A stretch of DNA of 64,000 bases from Cyrtodaria siliqua (Eukaryota > Mollusca > Bivalvia > Adapedonta > Hiatellidae), in NCBI GenBank assembly GCA_037043455.1, contig JAWPHD010001347.1:124001-188000 (forward strand), written 5' to 3'. Positions 62,001 to 63,940 of this stretch are shown here, piece after piece (the first letter of the stretch is position 1; each line of letters opens with the position of its first letter). Made by a program: the position numbers and the translations under genes. Under the pieces are notes generated by a model, which was given only the letters and a program-made list of their open reading frames with translations, was not told where the DNA came from and searched no databases.

Positions 62001-63095
62001 GTATTGCAATGGTAGTTTTAGCTATTACAGTGGTACTTTGAGCTGTTGCAATGGTACTTTGAGATATTTATTTTGGTACTTTGAGATATTTCTGTGGTAC
62101 TTTGAGATATTGCAATGGTATGTTGATGTATTGCAATGGTACTTTGGGATATTGCAGTGGTACTTTGAGTTATTTCAGTGGTACTTTGGGATATTGCAAT
62201 GTACTTTGAGATATTGCAGTGGTACTTTGGGATATTGCAGTGGTACTTTGAAATATTGAAATGGTACTTTGGGGTATTGCAATGGTACTTTGAGATATTG
62301 TAATTTCTATTGCCGTCATACGTTGAACTATTGCAAGACTATTGCAATCCCATGTTACTAAGCAATGGTGCATTAAGCTGTTGGAAGACTGGTATTTTGA
62401 GCTATTGCTAGACTATTGCAATGCTGCTTTTAACTATTACAATGGTACTTTGGGATATTGCAATTGTACTTTGGGATATTGCAATGGTACTCTTTGAGGT
62501 TATGCAATGGTACTTTTAGCTATTGCAGTGATACTTTGAGATATTGCATTGGTACTTTGATGTATTGCAGTGGTACTTTGAGATATTGCAGTGGTACTTT
62601 GGGGTATTGCAATGGTACGTTTAGCTATTACAATGGTACTTAGAGATGTTACAATGGTACTTTGAGCTATTTCAATGGTACTTTGAGGTAATGCAATAGT
62701 ACTTTGGGATATTGCAATGGTACTTTGGGATATTGCAGTGGTACTTCGTGATATTACAATGAAACTTTGAGATATTGCACTGGTACTTTGAGATATCGCA
62801 ATTGCTATTGCCATCATACGTTAAACTATTGCAAGACTATTGCAATCCCATGTTACTAAGCAATGGTGCATTAAGCTGTTGGAAGACTGGTATTTTGAGC
62901 TATTGCTATGGTACTTTGAGCTATAACAGATTTATTGCAGTTTCAATTACTTAGATTTATTTACAGAAACAACAACAGTTGCAGCAAGCCAGTGTTGTGG
63001 AGCAGGCTCTGAGTCAGGCCTCCGAGTATATGAAACGTCACCATCAGGAGGACGTGAAGAAATCTGAAGAATCCAAAACTAACCCGACCCGTTAA
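10681..63095 (+). CDS. RC3H1/RC3H2 (roquin): Roquin-type RING/ROQ/CCCH RNA-binding protein, 18 coding exons (whole gene span)
   Basis: Join 10681-11023, 11717-11995, 13182-13357, 14436-14636, 15468-15600, 20709-20937, 23538-23615, 29789-30702, 33676-34451, 34796-34882, 44616-44749, 46701-46939, 49111-49208, 52810-53542, 54947-55065, 56490-56656, 61258-61360, 62967-63095. All introns are GT-AG and every phase matches, giving 4,938 nt, or 1,645 residues plus TAA. Vertebrate Roquin-1 is about 1,130 residues; the excess is low-complexity sequence in exons 8, 9 and 14. Known family role: a cytoplasmic P-body/stress-granule protein that binds stem-loop decay elements in mRNA 3' UTRs through ROQ and recruits deadenylation. 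The RING is an E3-like module. The start is chosen from the conserved MPIQAPQW N-terminus, A at -3, and an in-frame TAG at 10672. Invertebrates usually have one Roquin gene, so assignment to RC3H1 or RC3H2 is not meaningful. Exons 7 and 10-18 rest on splice and frame logic plus partial similarity and are less certain than exons 1-6. Confidence 0.93.
11024..11716 (+). other. Intron 1
   Basis: GTGAGT donor and TTTATTCAG acceptor. AT-rich with no recognised repeat or gene. A short open frame at 11087-11275 has no recognisable content. Confidence 0.8.
11717..11995 (+). CDS. Roquin coding exon 2: HEPN/ROQ domain, N-terminal part
   Basis: Residues 115-207. Contains the near-invariant blocks [20 protein letters not shown] and [20 protein letters not shown], which match vertebrate Roquin almost residue for residue. 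About 30 residues of less conserved linker come first. Phase 1 on both sides. Confidence 0.95.
12560..12635 (-). mobile_element. Decayed tRNA-derived SINE fragment
   Basis: The minus strand reads TAGCTCAGTAGATAAGGCC, a good Pol III box A in a tRNA-like context, but box B is poor. Most likely a SINE head remnant rather than a functional tRNA gene. Confidence 0.35.
13063..13132. repeat. Compact palindrome
   Basis: Arms of about 30 bp (TGTATTTTGGCTCGTG and its complement) surround AAAAGTGATAAA / TTTATCACTTTT with a five-base loop. It would form a strong hairpin about 50 bp before exon 3. Probably a small foldback element. Confidence 0.6.
13182..13357 (+). CDS. Roquin coding exon 3: ROQ domain core
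   Basis: Residues 208-266. Contains [20 protein letters not shown] and the winged-helix segment through RASCFK. Met209 corresponds to mouse Met199, the residue changed in the sanroque mutant. Lys230, Lys249 and Tyr260 correspond to K220, K239 and Y250, which contact the stem-loop RNA in published Roquin structures (a constant +10 offset; numbering from memory). RNA-decay-element binding is therefore expected to be retained. Ends in phase 0. Confidence 0.95.
13358..14435 (+). other. Intron 3
   Basis: GTAATG donor and TGACAG acceptor. Apart from the MITE at 13472-13675 I see nothing recognisable; the open frames here lack similarity to anything I know. Confidence 0.7.
13472..13675. mobile_element. 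MITE with TTAACCCTTAACCCGCT inverted termini (copy 1)
   Basis: About 204 bp in intron 3. The left end TTAACCCTTAACCCGCT is mirrored by AGCGGGTTAAGGATTAA on the right. Internally it contains GCACGACTATAATAGCC and a palindrome around CCTGCGAGTAA. Related copies lie at 21791-22779 and 63645-63775. No coding capacity. Confidence 0.75.
14436..14636 (+). CDS. Roquin coding exon 4: ROQ/HEPN domain
   Basis: Residues 267-333. Starts [20 protein letters not shown], giving Lys269 and Arg270 (equivalents of K259/R260 at the RNA-binding site). Continues through the [20 protein letters not shown] helix pair. Exactly 67 codons, phase 0 on both sides. Essentially collinear with vertebrate Roquin. Confidence 0.95.
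14810..15065 (+). repeat. CCTTGAAAGT-rich interspersed element
   Basis: Degenerate repeats of TCCTTGAAAGT flank a non-repetitive middle. The outer ends TTCCCAC and GTGGGAA are inverted. Looks like a small non-autonomous DNA element; family not identified. Confidence 0.45.
15218..15350 (+). mobile_element. Short interspersed repeat, family 'TACAGTACTGGTT' (copy 1)
   Basis: Begins near ATACAGTACTGGTTCTAC and ends in AAAATGACATAAAACACC followed by an A-rich CAAACAAAC tail. The same order of blocks occurs at 21262-21612 (interrupted) and 42040-42168, always on the + strand. Tail structure suggests a SINE. Confidence 0.55.
15468..15600 (+). CDS. Roquin coding exon 5: end of ROQ/HEPN region
   Basis: Residues 334-377. 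Reads [20 protein letters not shown] then [20 protein letters not shown], matching the vertebrate LQTPASFAQSVQEL...TGDP block. Ends at GTAAGT in phase 1 directly before the DPSP(D/G) junction. Confidence 0.93.
15909..16040. repeat. Long near-perfect palindrome, TTAGGC family (copy 1)
   Basis: Arms of about 60 bp, from ATTATGTCAGTG through CAAGTTTATTAGGC and back via GCCTAATAAACTTG to CACTGACATAAT. The centre is GAGGCTCTGCCGAGCC. A sister palindrome is at 61011-61153. Probably a foldback-type element or fused terminal repeats. Confidence 0.7.
16142..20386 (+). mobile_element. E1 composite element A (roughly 13 units of about 320 bp, two heads and two tails)
   Basis: The head TTTTTAGCTCTACTGATCAG is followed by CAGCAGAGCTTATGCCGTGG and a CCGT microsatellite. 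The core is a tandem unit of 320 bp, measured between AGTTTGTAGCGACTACTTCT sites at 16971, 17291 and 17611. The unit contains AAACATGGCTGCCAG and GATTTTCATGAAACTTCACA. The tail is CAAGGTCATTGACCTCTTG. Heads lie at 16142 and 16374 and tails end at 18640 and 20384, as expected for one E1 inserted in another. No open frame encodes a transposase, so it is non-autonomous. Architecture resembles Helentron-like or 'pearl' elements of bivalves; that classification is inference. Confidence 0.75.
20398..20442 (+). repeat. Direct duplication of a TGACGTCA + AACGTTACG block
   Basis: Two adjacent copies of ATGACGTCAG followed by AACGTTACGT, about 25 bp each, between the E1-A tail and exon 6. TGACGTCA is the consensus cAMP-response element palindrome. 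Whether it is bound is unknown. Confidence 0.5.
20709..20937 (+). CDS. Roquin coding exon 6: ROQ end and CCCH zinc finger
   Basis: Residues 378-453. Begins [20 protein letters not shown], as in the vertebrate PTWEQLENGLVAVRTVV segment. The zinc finger is C428-x8-C437-x5-C443-x3-H447 within [20 protein letters not shown], followed by [10 protein letters not shown]. In this family the CCCH finger helps RNA binding, especially to AU-rich sequence. Ends at GTAAGT in phase 2. Confidence 0.95.
21262..21612 (+). mobile_element. Interspersed repeat 'TACAGTACTGGTT' (copy 2), interrupted
   Basis: The left block ATACAGTACTGGTTCCAC is at 21262 and the right block (CTCCACCACAACAAAATTATGGCC) resumes after 21556. 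The split is caused by the MITE at 21298-21556. Confidence 0.5.
21298..21556. mobile_element. MITE with CTTTCCCGACC inverted termini
   Basis: The left end CTTAAAAATATTTAGGTTTG then CTCTTTCCCGACCCA is mirrored on the right by GGTCGGTCGGGAAAGGGCAA then ACAAAATATTTTTAAG. The 30-40 bp inverted repeats and 260 bp size mark a non-autonomous DNA transposon. It shares the GACCGACC motif with elements at 9571, 26662 and 55571. Confidence 0.65.
21888..22516 (-). mobile_element. Truncated piggyBac-like element with TTAA target duplication
   Basis: Flanked by TTAA at 21888-21891 and 22513-22516, the hallmark target of piggyBac. The ends CACTTTCAACGCC and, inverted, CCCTTTTGTCACC are similar. The only coding remnant is the minus-strand N-terminal fragment at 22112-22360. 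Confidence 0.7.
22112..22360 (-). pseudogene. piggyBac transposase N-terminal fragment
   Basis: 82 residues. A basic [15 protein letters not shown] segment is followed by an Asp/Ser/Glu-rich acidic stretch. That order is typical of piggyBac-derived transposase N-termini (as in the PGBD4-like family). The catalytic DDD domain is missing, so the fragment cannot be active. Recognition rests on composition and a short motif plus the TTAA flanks. Confidence 0.55.
22943..23455 (+). mobile_element. E5 element (tandem core of about 137 bp)
   Basis: The head TTTATGCCCCTTTCAGGGTT then TCGGGGGCATA is palindromic and is followed by CCGTCCGTCAGTCCG. The core unit (GTGTCCGGAC...CGTCACAACCCCTGCAGG...AGGTCAAGGTCACACTTGCA) occurs about 2.5 times. 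The tail reads GGGGGCATTTGTCTCTTACA, then a short stem and CTTGTCTAG before TTT. Ends resemble E4. Confidence 0.6.
23538..23615 (+). CDS. Roquin coding exon 7: basic linker after the zinc finger
   Basis: 26 residues (454-479) starting [18 protein letters not shown]. The vertebrate protein also continues with YRLRNKK after the CCCH finger. Phase 2 in and 2 out, CCCATCAG acceptor. The C-terminal half (GDDWCDGGL) has no recognised counterpart. Confidence 0.85.
25196..25236. repeat. 12-bp inverted repeat hairpin
   Basis: GGCAGTGGTTAC and GTAACCACTGCC flank a 17-base loop. It marks the edge between the unique insertion and the resumed E3 core; the loop and right arm also occur at 23325-23352 inside E5. 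Confidence 0.55.
25746..26936 (+). mobile_element. E4 Helitron-like element nested in E3
   Basis: The head AGCTCCCCCACACAAAGTGT then GGTAGGGGAGCC is palindromic and is followed by CTGTCTGTCTG microsatellite. The core is a roughly 131-bp unit (GATGTCCGATCAATAACTAG...) repeated about six times. The 3' end has the stem TTGTCC-CAT-GGACAA, about 9 nt of spacer, then CTAG followed by T. E3 units elsewhere read TGTAATTTTATACTT, so the insertion lies between A and T with no duplication. These are Helitron hallmarks, except that the 5' end is TT rather than TC. No Rep/helicase open frame. Confidence 0.7.
26662..26793. mobile_element. GACCGACC/GTGTGGTTCAGG MITE fragment
   Basis: The right end GGTTACCTGAACCACACATA then TTTTTTTATGTGGCC matches the terminus of the element at 55571-55868. 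The left end is degraded T-rich sequence. It interrupts the last E4 core unit. Confidence 0.5.
26968..27342. mobile_element. MITE with AGTGTTTTTTTA termini
   Basis: The left end AGTGTTTTTTTATGCC and right end CATAAAAAAAACACT are inverted. Inside is a GGCCGTTATTCGGCCCC palindrome and a direct repeat of AAGCTGGTGTCAAAACTAGT at 27107 and 27154. No coding capacity. Confidence 0.5.
27463..29655 (+). mobile_element. E1 array B (about 6-7 units)
   Basis: The head TTTTTAGCTTGACTGATCGG, then CAGCAGAGCTTATGCCGTGG and a short CCGTCTGTC tract, leads into 320-bp core units. It ends AAGGTCATTGACCTCTTG 133 bp before exon 8. Same strand as the gene. Confidence 0.75.
29789..30702 (+). CDS. Roquin coding exon 8: Pro/Met/Thr-rich low-complexity segment with NMAPPTG repeats
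   Basis: Residues 480-784. Starts [19 protein letters not shown] (the acceptor may be after either AG at 29784-29788; both stay in frame, with a one-residue difference). From about residue 611 to 732 it consists of tandem heptads of the type NMAPPTG / IMGQPTG, encoded by a 42-bp minisatellite at 30180-30545. The position matches the proline-rich region that follows the zinc finger in vertebrate Roquin, but the repeats are not conserved there. Ends GCAG|GTGAGA in phase 1. The antisense 184-residue frame here is only the repeat read backwards. Confidence 0.88.
30180..30545 (+). repeat. Coding minisatellite, 21/42-bp unit
   Basis: Units such as ATGGCTCCCCCTACAGGAAT alternate with ATGGGTCAGCCTACAGGCAA. 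All copies keep the reading frame, and synonymous changes are frequent, as expected if the heptad is under some constraint. Confidence 0.85.
31289..32883 (-). mobile_element. E2 element (core of about 160 bp), minus orientation
   Basis: The left boundary AAACAAGAGACCCAAAAGGG then CCTG is, on the minus strand, a hairpin followed by CTCTTGTTT. The right boundary holds a GGAC microsatellite then CCATCCCATAAGCTCTGCTG and GCCCTTGGCC. Units carry AAATCAAGGGCCATAACTCC, CTGGTTTTCGAACTTGTCCG and AAGTTTGGTAAAGATCGGAT. An A-rich filler lies at 32050-32265. Further E2 arrays are at 840-1716 and 57163-60450. Confidence 0.65.
33201..33344 (+). mobile_element. Possible SINE 3' part
   Basis: Inserted between E1 core phrases. 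It ends with TTGTTGGTGCGCCTTAAAAG then CCCAATACAATTCAATT, resembling the GTTGGTGCGAC tail of the SINEs at 50408 and 57431. Confidence 0.4.
33676..34451 (+). CDS. Roquin coding exon 9: Pro/Tyr/Met segment and long Gln-rich tract
   Basis: Residues 785-1043. The first 90 residues (for example [35 protein letters not shown]) are Pro/Tyr/Met-rich, similar in flavour to the vertebrate Roquin proline-rich region. From about residue 875 to the end it is Gln-dominated with His, Gly and Pro (CAG/CAA mixed codons), a prion-like composition. TTGCAG acceptor and CAG|GTATGA donor, phase 1 in and 0 out. The Leu-rich antisense open frames here are shadows of the CAG tract. Confidence 0.9.
34452..34795 (+). 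other. Intron 9
   Basis: 344 bp, AT-rich; TTTCAG acceptor. Nothing else recognised. Confidence 0.8.
34796..34882 (+). CDS. Roquin coding exon 10 (short)
   Basis: 29 residues (1044-1072), including [20 protein letters not shown] and ending AVKLH. Phase 0 both sides. Its donor CAT|GTAAGTAAG is the first unit of the long intronic array that follows. No family motif is recognised; support is a good acceptor, a perfect +1 to +6 donor and frame continuity. Confidence 0.75.
34883..39831 (+). repeat. Minisatellite built from the exon 10 splice-donor sequence
   Basis: The array starts at the first base of intron 10. The basic unit is 27 bp (GTAAGTAAGAATTAGTGTAC then AGTACAT), often combined with a 10-bp unit GTAAGTAAAT to give 37 bp. 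A GAAAGTAAG variant forms higher-order blocks in the middle. The first units (from 34883) are 27, 23, 27, 27, 27 bp, after which 37-bp units dominate. Every GTAAGT is in the gene's sense orientation. By rough estimate from the length there are around 200; I did not count them exactly. Confidence 0.95.
40143..41063 (+). repeat. 96-bp satellite
   Basis: About nine and a half copies of a unit beginning TTGTATATTCCATGGCTAGT and containing TATTCTATGGGCAGTACAAG and TTCACAAAGTATTGACTTTT. Unit length is divisible by three, so long open frames appear on both strands; none resembles a protein. Confidence 0.9.
41064..41965 (+). repeat. 42-bp satellite derived from the 96-bp unit
   Basis: About 21 copies of TTGTATATTCCATGGGCAGT then ATAGTTATATGATATCAAAATG. 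The first half is the same as in the 96-bp satellite and the second half is new. Contains GATATC palindromes. A multiple of three again gives artefact open frames. Confidence 0.9.
42040..42168 (+). mobile_element. Interspersed repeat 'TACAGTACTGGTT' (copy 3)
   Basis: ATACAGTACTGGTTTTACCC, a CTCCACCAC block, ATGGCCTCACATG and AAAATGACGTAAAACAC followed by CAAACAAACAAA. This is the most complete of the three copies. Confidence 0.55.
42289..44411 (+). mobile_element. E1 array C (about 6-7 units)
   Basis: The head TTTTTAGCTTGACTGTTCAG, then CAGCAGAGCTTATGCCGTGG and a CCGTCTGTCCGTCCG tract, leads into core units. The tail AAGGTCATTGACCTCTTG ends 204 bp before exon 11. Same strand as the gene. Units near the tail are more diverged. 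Confidence 0.75.
44616..44749 (+). CDS. Roquin coding exon 11: predicted coiled-coil segment
   Basis: Residues 1073-1116. Contains [20 protein letters not shown] and [20 protein letters not shown], with leucines in heptad-like spacing and no helix breakers for about 30 residues. Likely a coiled coil. TTTACAG acceptor, AG|GTAACT donor, phase 0 in and 2 out. Confidence 0.82.
44934..45485. mobile_element. Inverted-repeat element with TATTGTTTGGGGCGCTTGTT termini
   Basis: The left end TATTGTTTGGGGCGCTTGTT then TCAGCCAAAG is mirrored by CTTTGGCTGAAACAAGCGCC then CCAAACAATA. Inner arms (GACATTTTTAGTGGTAA..., ...TTACCACTAAAAATTACAG) extend the homology to about 150 bp each side. A foldback-type non-autonomous transposon. 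Confidence 0.7.
45909..46529. mobile_element. MITE with GCCCRTATTCATAAAGC termini
   Basis: The left end GGCCCGTATTCATAAAGCAA is mirrored by GCTTTATGAATATGGGCCC. AAGTAGAAAATATTACTAAG lies inside. A second element (46132-46489) is inserted in it. Confidence 0.65.
46132..46489. mobile_element. MITE with CTTAAAGGGRGTACATCAGG termini, nested
   Basis: The left end CTTAAAGGGAGTACATCAGG then ATTTT is mirrored by AAAAATCCTGATGTACCCCC then TTTAAG. About 355 bp, no coding capacity. Confidence 0.7.
46701..46939 (+). CDS. Roquin coding exon 12
   Basis: Residues 1117-1196. Begins (R)[20 protein letters not shown] and includes [20 protein letters not shown]. There is no named domain; the FERLGAISG phrase loosely echoes the conserved KFGPISR motif of exon 15. 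TTCTTGAAG acceptor, GCAG|GTTTGT donor, phase 2 in and 1 out. Confidence 0.78.
47692..49099 (+). mobile_element. E1 array D (about 4 units), tail abutting exon 13
   Basis: The head TTTTTAGCTAGACTGATCAG then CAGCAGAGCTTATGCCGTGG. An insertion (about 47750-48062) rich in ACACAAG repeats splits the CCGT tract. Core units follow, and the tail AAGGTCATTGACCTCTTG ends at 49099, eleven bases before the exon. Confidence 0.75.
47750..48062. mobile_element. Insertion with CACACAAG repeats inside E1-D
   Basis: The left AGGCCTTGTGTGTC and right GAGTCACACAAAGCCTG edges are roughly inverted. In between are many copies of ACACAAG and its complement. Interrupts the microsatellite of the E1 head. Confidence 0.5.
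49111..49208 (+). CDS. Roquin coding exon 13 (short)
   Basis: 33 residues (1197-1229), [20 protein letters not shown] then [13 protein letters not shown]. Phase 1 in, 0 out. No named motif. Its acceptor region is the E1-D tail plus a T-run; the donor is AAG|GTAATA. Confirmed only by frame and splice signals. Confidence 0.72.
49326..50350 (+). repeat. 56-bp minisatellite
   Basis: About 18 copies of a unit containing CATGAACTGGTACCCCATGG, CTTCATTGTCTGGAGGAGAC and AGTAACCAGGTGGTCC. Variants alternate (GATGGTCATCAGGCAGTTCC). It starts about 120 bp after the exon 13 donor. Open frames repeat every 112 bp and are artefacts. Confidence 0.92.
50408..50547 (-). mobile_element. tRNA-derived SINE, minus strand, internally deleted
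   Basis: The minus strand starts GGGGCGTCCGTGGCCGAGTG, which contains a Pol III box A, and ends GAAGCTGGAAAGTCGCCATA then TTAGCTGTTGGTGCGAC. Box B is missing. Same family as 57431-57690. Confidence 0.7.
50638..51186. mobile_element. Long inverted-repeat (snapback) element with TTAAAGGGGTTGATGC ends
   Basis: Arms of roughly 230 bp: the left TTAAAGGGGTTGATGCACTA mirrors the right GCATCAACCCCTTTAA. An inner stretch ATATATGGCATATTGACAAA then ATATCTTTTAAAGCAAAGAA is nearly perfectly inverted. A loop of about 90 bp. No coding capacity. Confidence 0.75.
51420..52508 (+). mobile_element. E6 element (about 3.5 units of about 300 bp)
   Basis: The head TTTTTAGCTTACATTGAGCT matches the E1 head start, followed by GTCCGTCCGTCG. 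Core units contain CAATTTTGATGAAACTTCAC, GAAGCATCCTTGG and AAACATGGCTGCCAG, phrases also found in E1. No clear tail. Confidence 0.6.
52810..53542 (+). CDS. Roquin coding exon 14: Ser/Tyr-rich low-complexity domain
   Basis: Residues 1230-1473. Starts [20 protein letters not shown] then YWKDVTES, a charged and aromatic leader. Then about 200 residues dominated by Ser, Tyr, Thr, Ala and Pro with many SYS, SSY and PSYSA motifs (e.g. [13 protein letters not shown]). Composition is of the type found in phase-separating proteins. TTTGTACAG acceptor, TTTG|GTATGT donor; phase 0 in and 1 out. Without splicing the frame would stop 14 nt after the donor. Confidence 0.85.
53543..54946 (+). other. Intron 14
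   Basis: AT-rich. Contains a 135-bp palindrome at 54022-54158; no other feature recognised. Confidence 0.75.
54022..54158. repeat. Imperfect palindrome, GTGCCTxxxTTTAATATTGAAT
   Basis: GTGCCTGTTTAATATTGAAT is mirrored by ATTCAATATTAAATGCTAGG then CAC, with inner arms TAAAATTATATGATGC / GCATCAAATTAATTTTA. Foldback element. Confidence 0.6.
54947..55065 (+). CDS. Roquin coding exon 15: conserved IPF...ISKFGPISR motif
   Basis: Residues 1474-1513. [20 protein letters not shown] then [10 protein letters not shown] parallels the vertebrate Roquin block EDPIIPFSDGPIISKWGAIS. This shows that the C-terminal exons belong to the same gene. Function of the motif is not known to me. TGTACAG acceptor, GAG|GTTTGT donor, phase 1 in and 0 out. 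Confidence 0.9.
55328..55520 (+). repeat. GT/G-rich repeat with a poly-G run
   Basis: A (GT)n run, then repeats of GGTGGGTTGGCTATTG interspersed with G runs, the longest about 20 G. Strong G-quadruplex potential on the coding strand. Confidence 0.9.
55571..55868. mobile_element. MITE with GGCCACA...GTGTGGTTCAGGTAAC termini
   Basis: TAGGCCACATAAAAAAAATA then TGTGTGGTTCAGGTAAC is mirrored by GTTACCTGAACCACACATAT then TATTTTGTTTGGCCCTA. GACCGACC motifs lie just inside. Related elements at 9571-9888 and 26662-26793. Confidence 0.7.
56005..56105 (+). mobile_element. tRNA-derived SINE head
   Basis: TAGCTAGCTCAGTGGAAAAG (box A) followed 45 bp later by GGGTTAAAGTCC (a decayed box B). Spacing fits a tRNA-derived Pol III promoter. 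Confidence 0.45.
56490..56656 (+). CDS. Roquin coding exon 16
   Basis: Residues 1514-1568. Starts [20 protein letters not shown] and includes [28 protein letters not shown] acceptor, ATGTG|GTAAGT donor, phase 0 in and 2 out; the split codon gives Trp1569. No named domain. Confidence 0.82.
57431..57690 (+). mobile_element. tRNA-derived SINE, full length
   Basis: GGGGCGTCCGTGGCCGAGTG holds box A and GTAGGTTCGATTCC box B. The body ends with GAAGCTGGAAAGTCGCCATA then GCTGTTGGTGCGACTATAAA. The tail motif occurs in other molluscan SINEs as I recall them; family name not certain. Confidence 0.8.
58093..59684. mobile_element. 1.6-kb DNA transposon remnant with CAGGG termini
   Basis: CAGGGCTCCAGAAATATG on the left and its inverse CATATTTCCAGACCCCTG on the right, flanked by CAGCT at 58088-58092 and 59685-59689. 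GGGCAAGTGGATTTT repeats lie subterminally at both ends. Superfamily unresolved: the terminus looks hAT-like, but the duplication I see is 5 bp. The interior frames show no transposase. Confidence 0.65.
61011..61153. repeat. Long palindrome, TTAGGC family (copy 2)
   Basis: GAATATCATGTTAGTGCCTG mirrors CAGGCACTAACATGATATTC. Inner arms contain TCCAGTTTATCAGGTTAGGC and GCCTCACCTAATAAACTGGA. Loop around GCCCTCGGCACTGCCTCAG. Confidence 0.75.
61258..61360 (+). CDS. Roquin coding exon 17: helical segment
   Basis: Residues 1569-1603 (split Trp first), [20 protein letters not shown] then [15 protein letters not shown]. Lys/Glu/Gln/Leu-rich with hydrophobic heptad spacing, so a likely coiled coil continuing into exon 18. 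CTTACAG acceptor, TTG|GTATGC donor, phase 2 in and 0 out. Confidence 0.85.
61361..62966 (+). other. Intron 17, 21-bp minisatellite
   Basis: Most of the intron is the minisatellite described separately; 61620-61860 is unique AT-rich sequence. Confidence 0.8.
61430..62935 (+). repeat. Degenerate 21-bp minisatellite in two blocks, with a duplicated 100-bp segment
   Basis: Unit TATTGCAATGGTACTTTGAG plus one base. Blocks lie at 61430-61615 and 61880-62935. A segment with GCCGTCATACGTTGAACTAT then CCATGTTACTAAGCAATGG at 62305-62410 recurs at 62806-62920, showing higher-order duplication. Frames here on both strands are artefacts. Confidence 0.88.
62967..63095 (+). CDS. Roquin coding exon 18: C-terminus and stop
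   Basis: Residues 1604-1645. [20 protein letters not shown] then [20 protein letters not shown] and TR, then TAA. Gln/Glu/Lys-rich helical tail. TTTACAG acceptor. The stop lies inside a short tandem repeat. Confidence 0.85.
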   Translation, partial: KQQQLQQASVVEQALSQASEYMKRHHQEDVKKSEESKTNPTR

Positions 63096-63295
63096 AGTGG
63101 AAATAGAGCTCACTCAACCAGACCCGACCCCCTTAAAGTGGAAATAAATTAGAACTCACCCATTCTAACCCGACTCCCTTTCAGTGGAAATAGAATGCAC
63201 CCAACATAATAACCCACACCCCTCACAGTGGAAATTTATTAGACTACACCCAACCTCTCCTATACCCCCAAAACAATGGAAGTAGAATGCATCCA
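63081..63295 (+). repeat. 41-48-bp degenerate tandem repeat spanning the stop codon
   Basis: Five units containing AGTGGAAAT followed by CACCCAAC/ACCCGACC, beginning at about 63091, 63132, 63180, 63226 and 63272. The first includes the TAA stop. Confidence 0.8.
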
Positions 63296-63940
63296 TTAGA
63301 GAGAAAGCGTGAATGACAGATTTAACTGTATGCTTCATGTAGTTGGAAAGATATTATTTTCAGTGTGTGCCTATATAAATTAAAGTATTATTGAACTAAA
63401 ATGACTAAGAATTGATTGCAAGCATTTTAGCTTAAAATAGTTGAAGAATATTTGGATTGATATACATGATATAAGAGTGTCAACTTTTTGTTAACATGTA
63501 TATGGCCACAATGAGTGTTGGAAAAAACATTTTTTATATAATCTGAAATTTGGTGAAGGTATCAACGAGTGATGTATAAATGTATCATGGATGGGCAGTT
63601 ATATGTCTATGTAACACATGATATTGTTGGGCATTGATTTGCTGTTAACGCCTGCTAAGGGCGACTACAATAGCCTTTGCAGACAGTGTAAACCCAGATC
63701 AGGCTGATCAGGGTTTACACTGTCTGGCTGCTCATCAGTAATTTAATCAAAACACCCCTTTGTCAGTTTTATGTCAAAATAGCATAATGACACATAGATT
63801 CCATCTGGATTGTAATGTTTTTGTGGCAGTTTTGTGTCATAATGACATATGGAAGCGAAGCGAATTTCCCATCTCACTATGGCATGTTTGATAACGTATG
63901 TCATAATGTTATATGTAAATAAATACCTTGGAAGCAACAA
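63096..63940 (+). other. 3' UTR and candidate polyadenylation sites
   Basis: AATAAA occurs at 63143-63148, probably too early, and at 63918-63923. The second is a plausible end. A TTAACC-type MITE (63645-63775) would lie inside the UTR if the distal site is used. Transcript end not provable from sequence. Confidence 0.45.
63645..63775. mobile_element. MITE related to the TTAACCCTTAACCCGCT family (copy 3)
   Basis: Left end TTAACGCCTGCTAAGGGCGA then CTACAATAGCCTTTGC. The centre is a palindrome, CAGACAGTGTAAACCCAGAT / CAGGGTTTACACTGTCTG. No clear right terminus. Confidence 0.6.

Noticed and set aside
61858..62817. Cys/Tyr/Gly- and Ile/Ser-rich frames in intron 17
   Set aside because: The 21-bp minisatellite is a multiple of three, so it stays open on both strands; no protein similarity.
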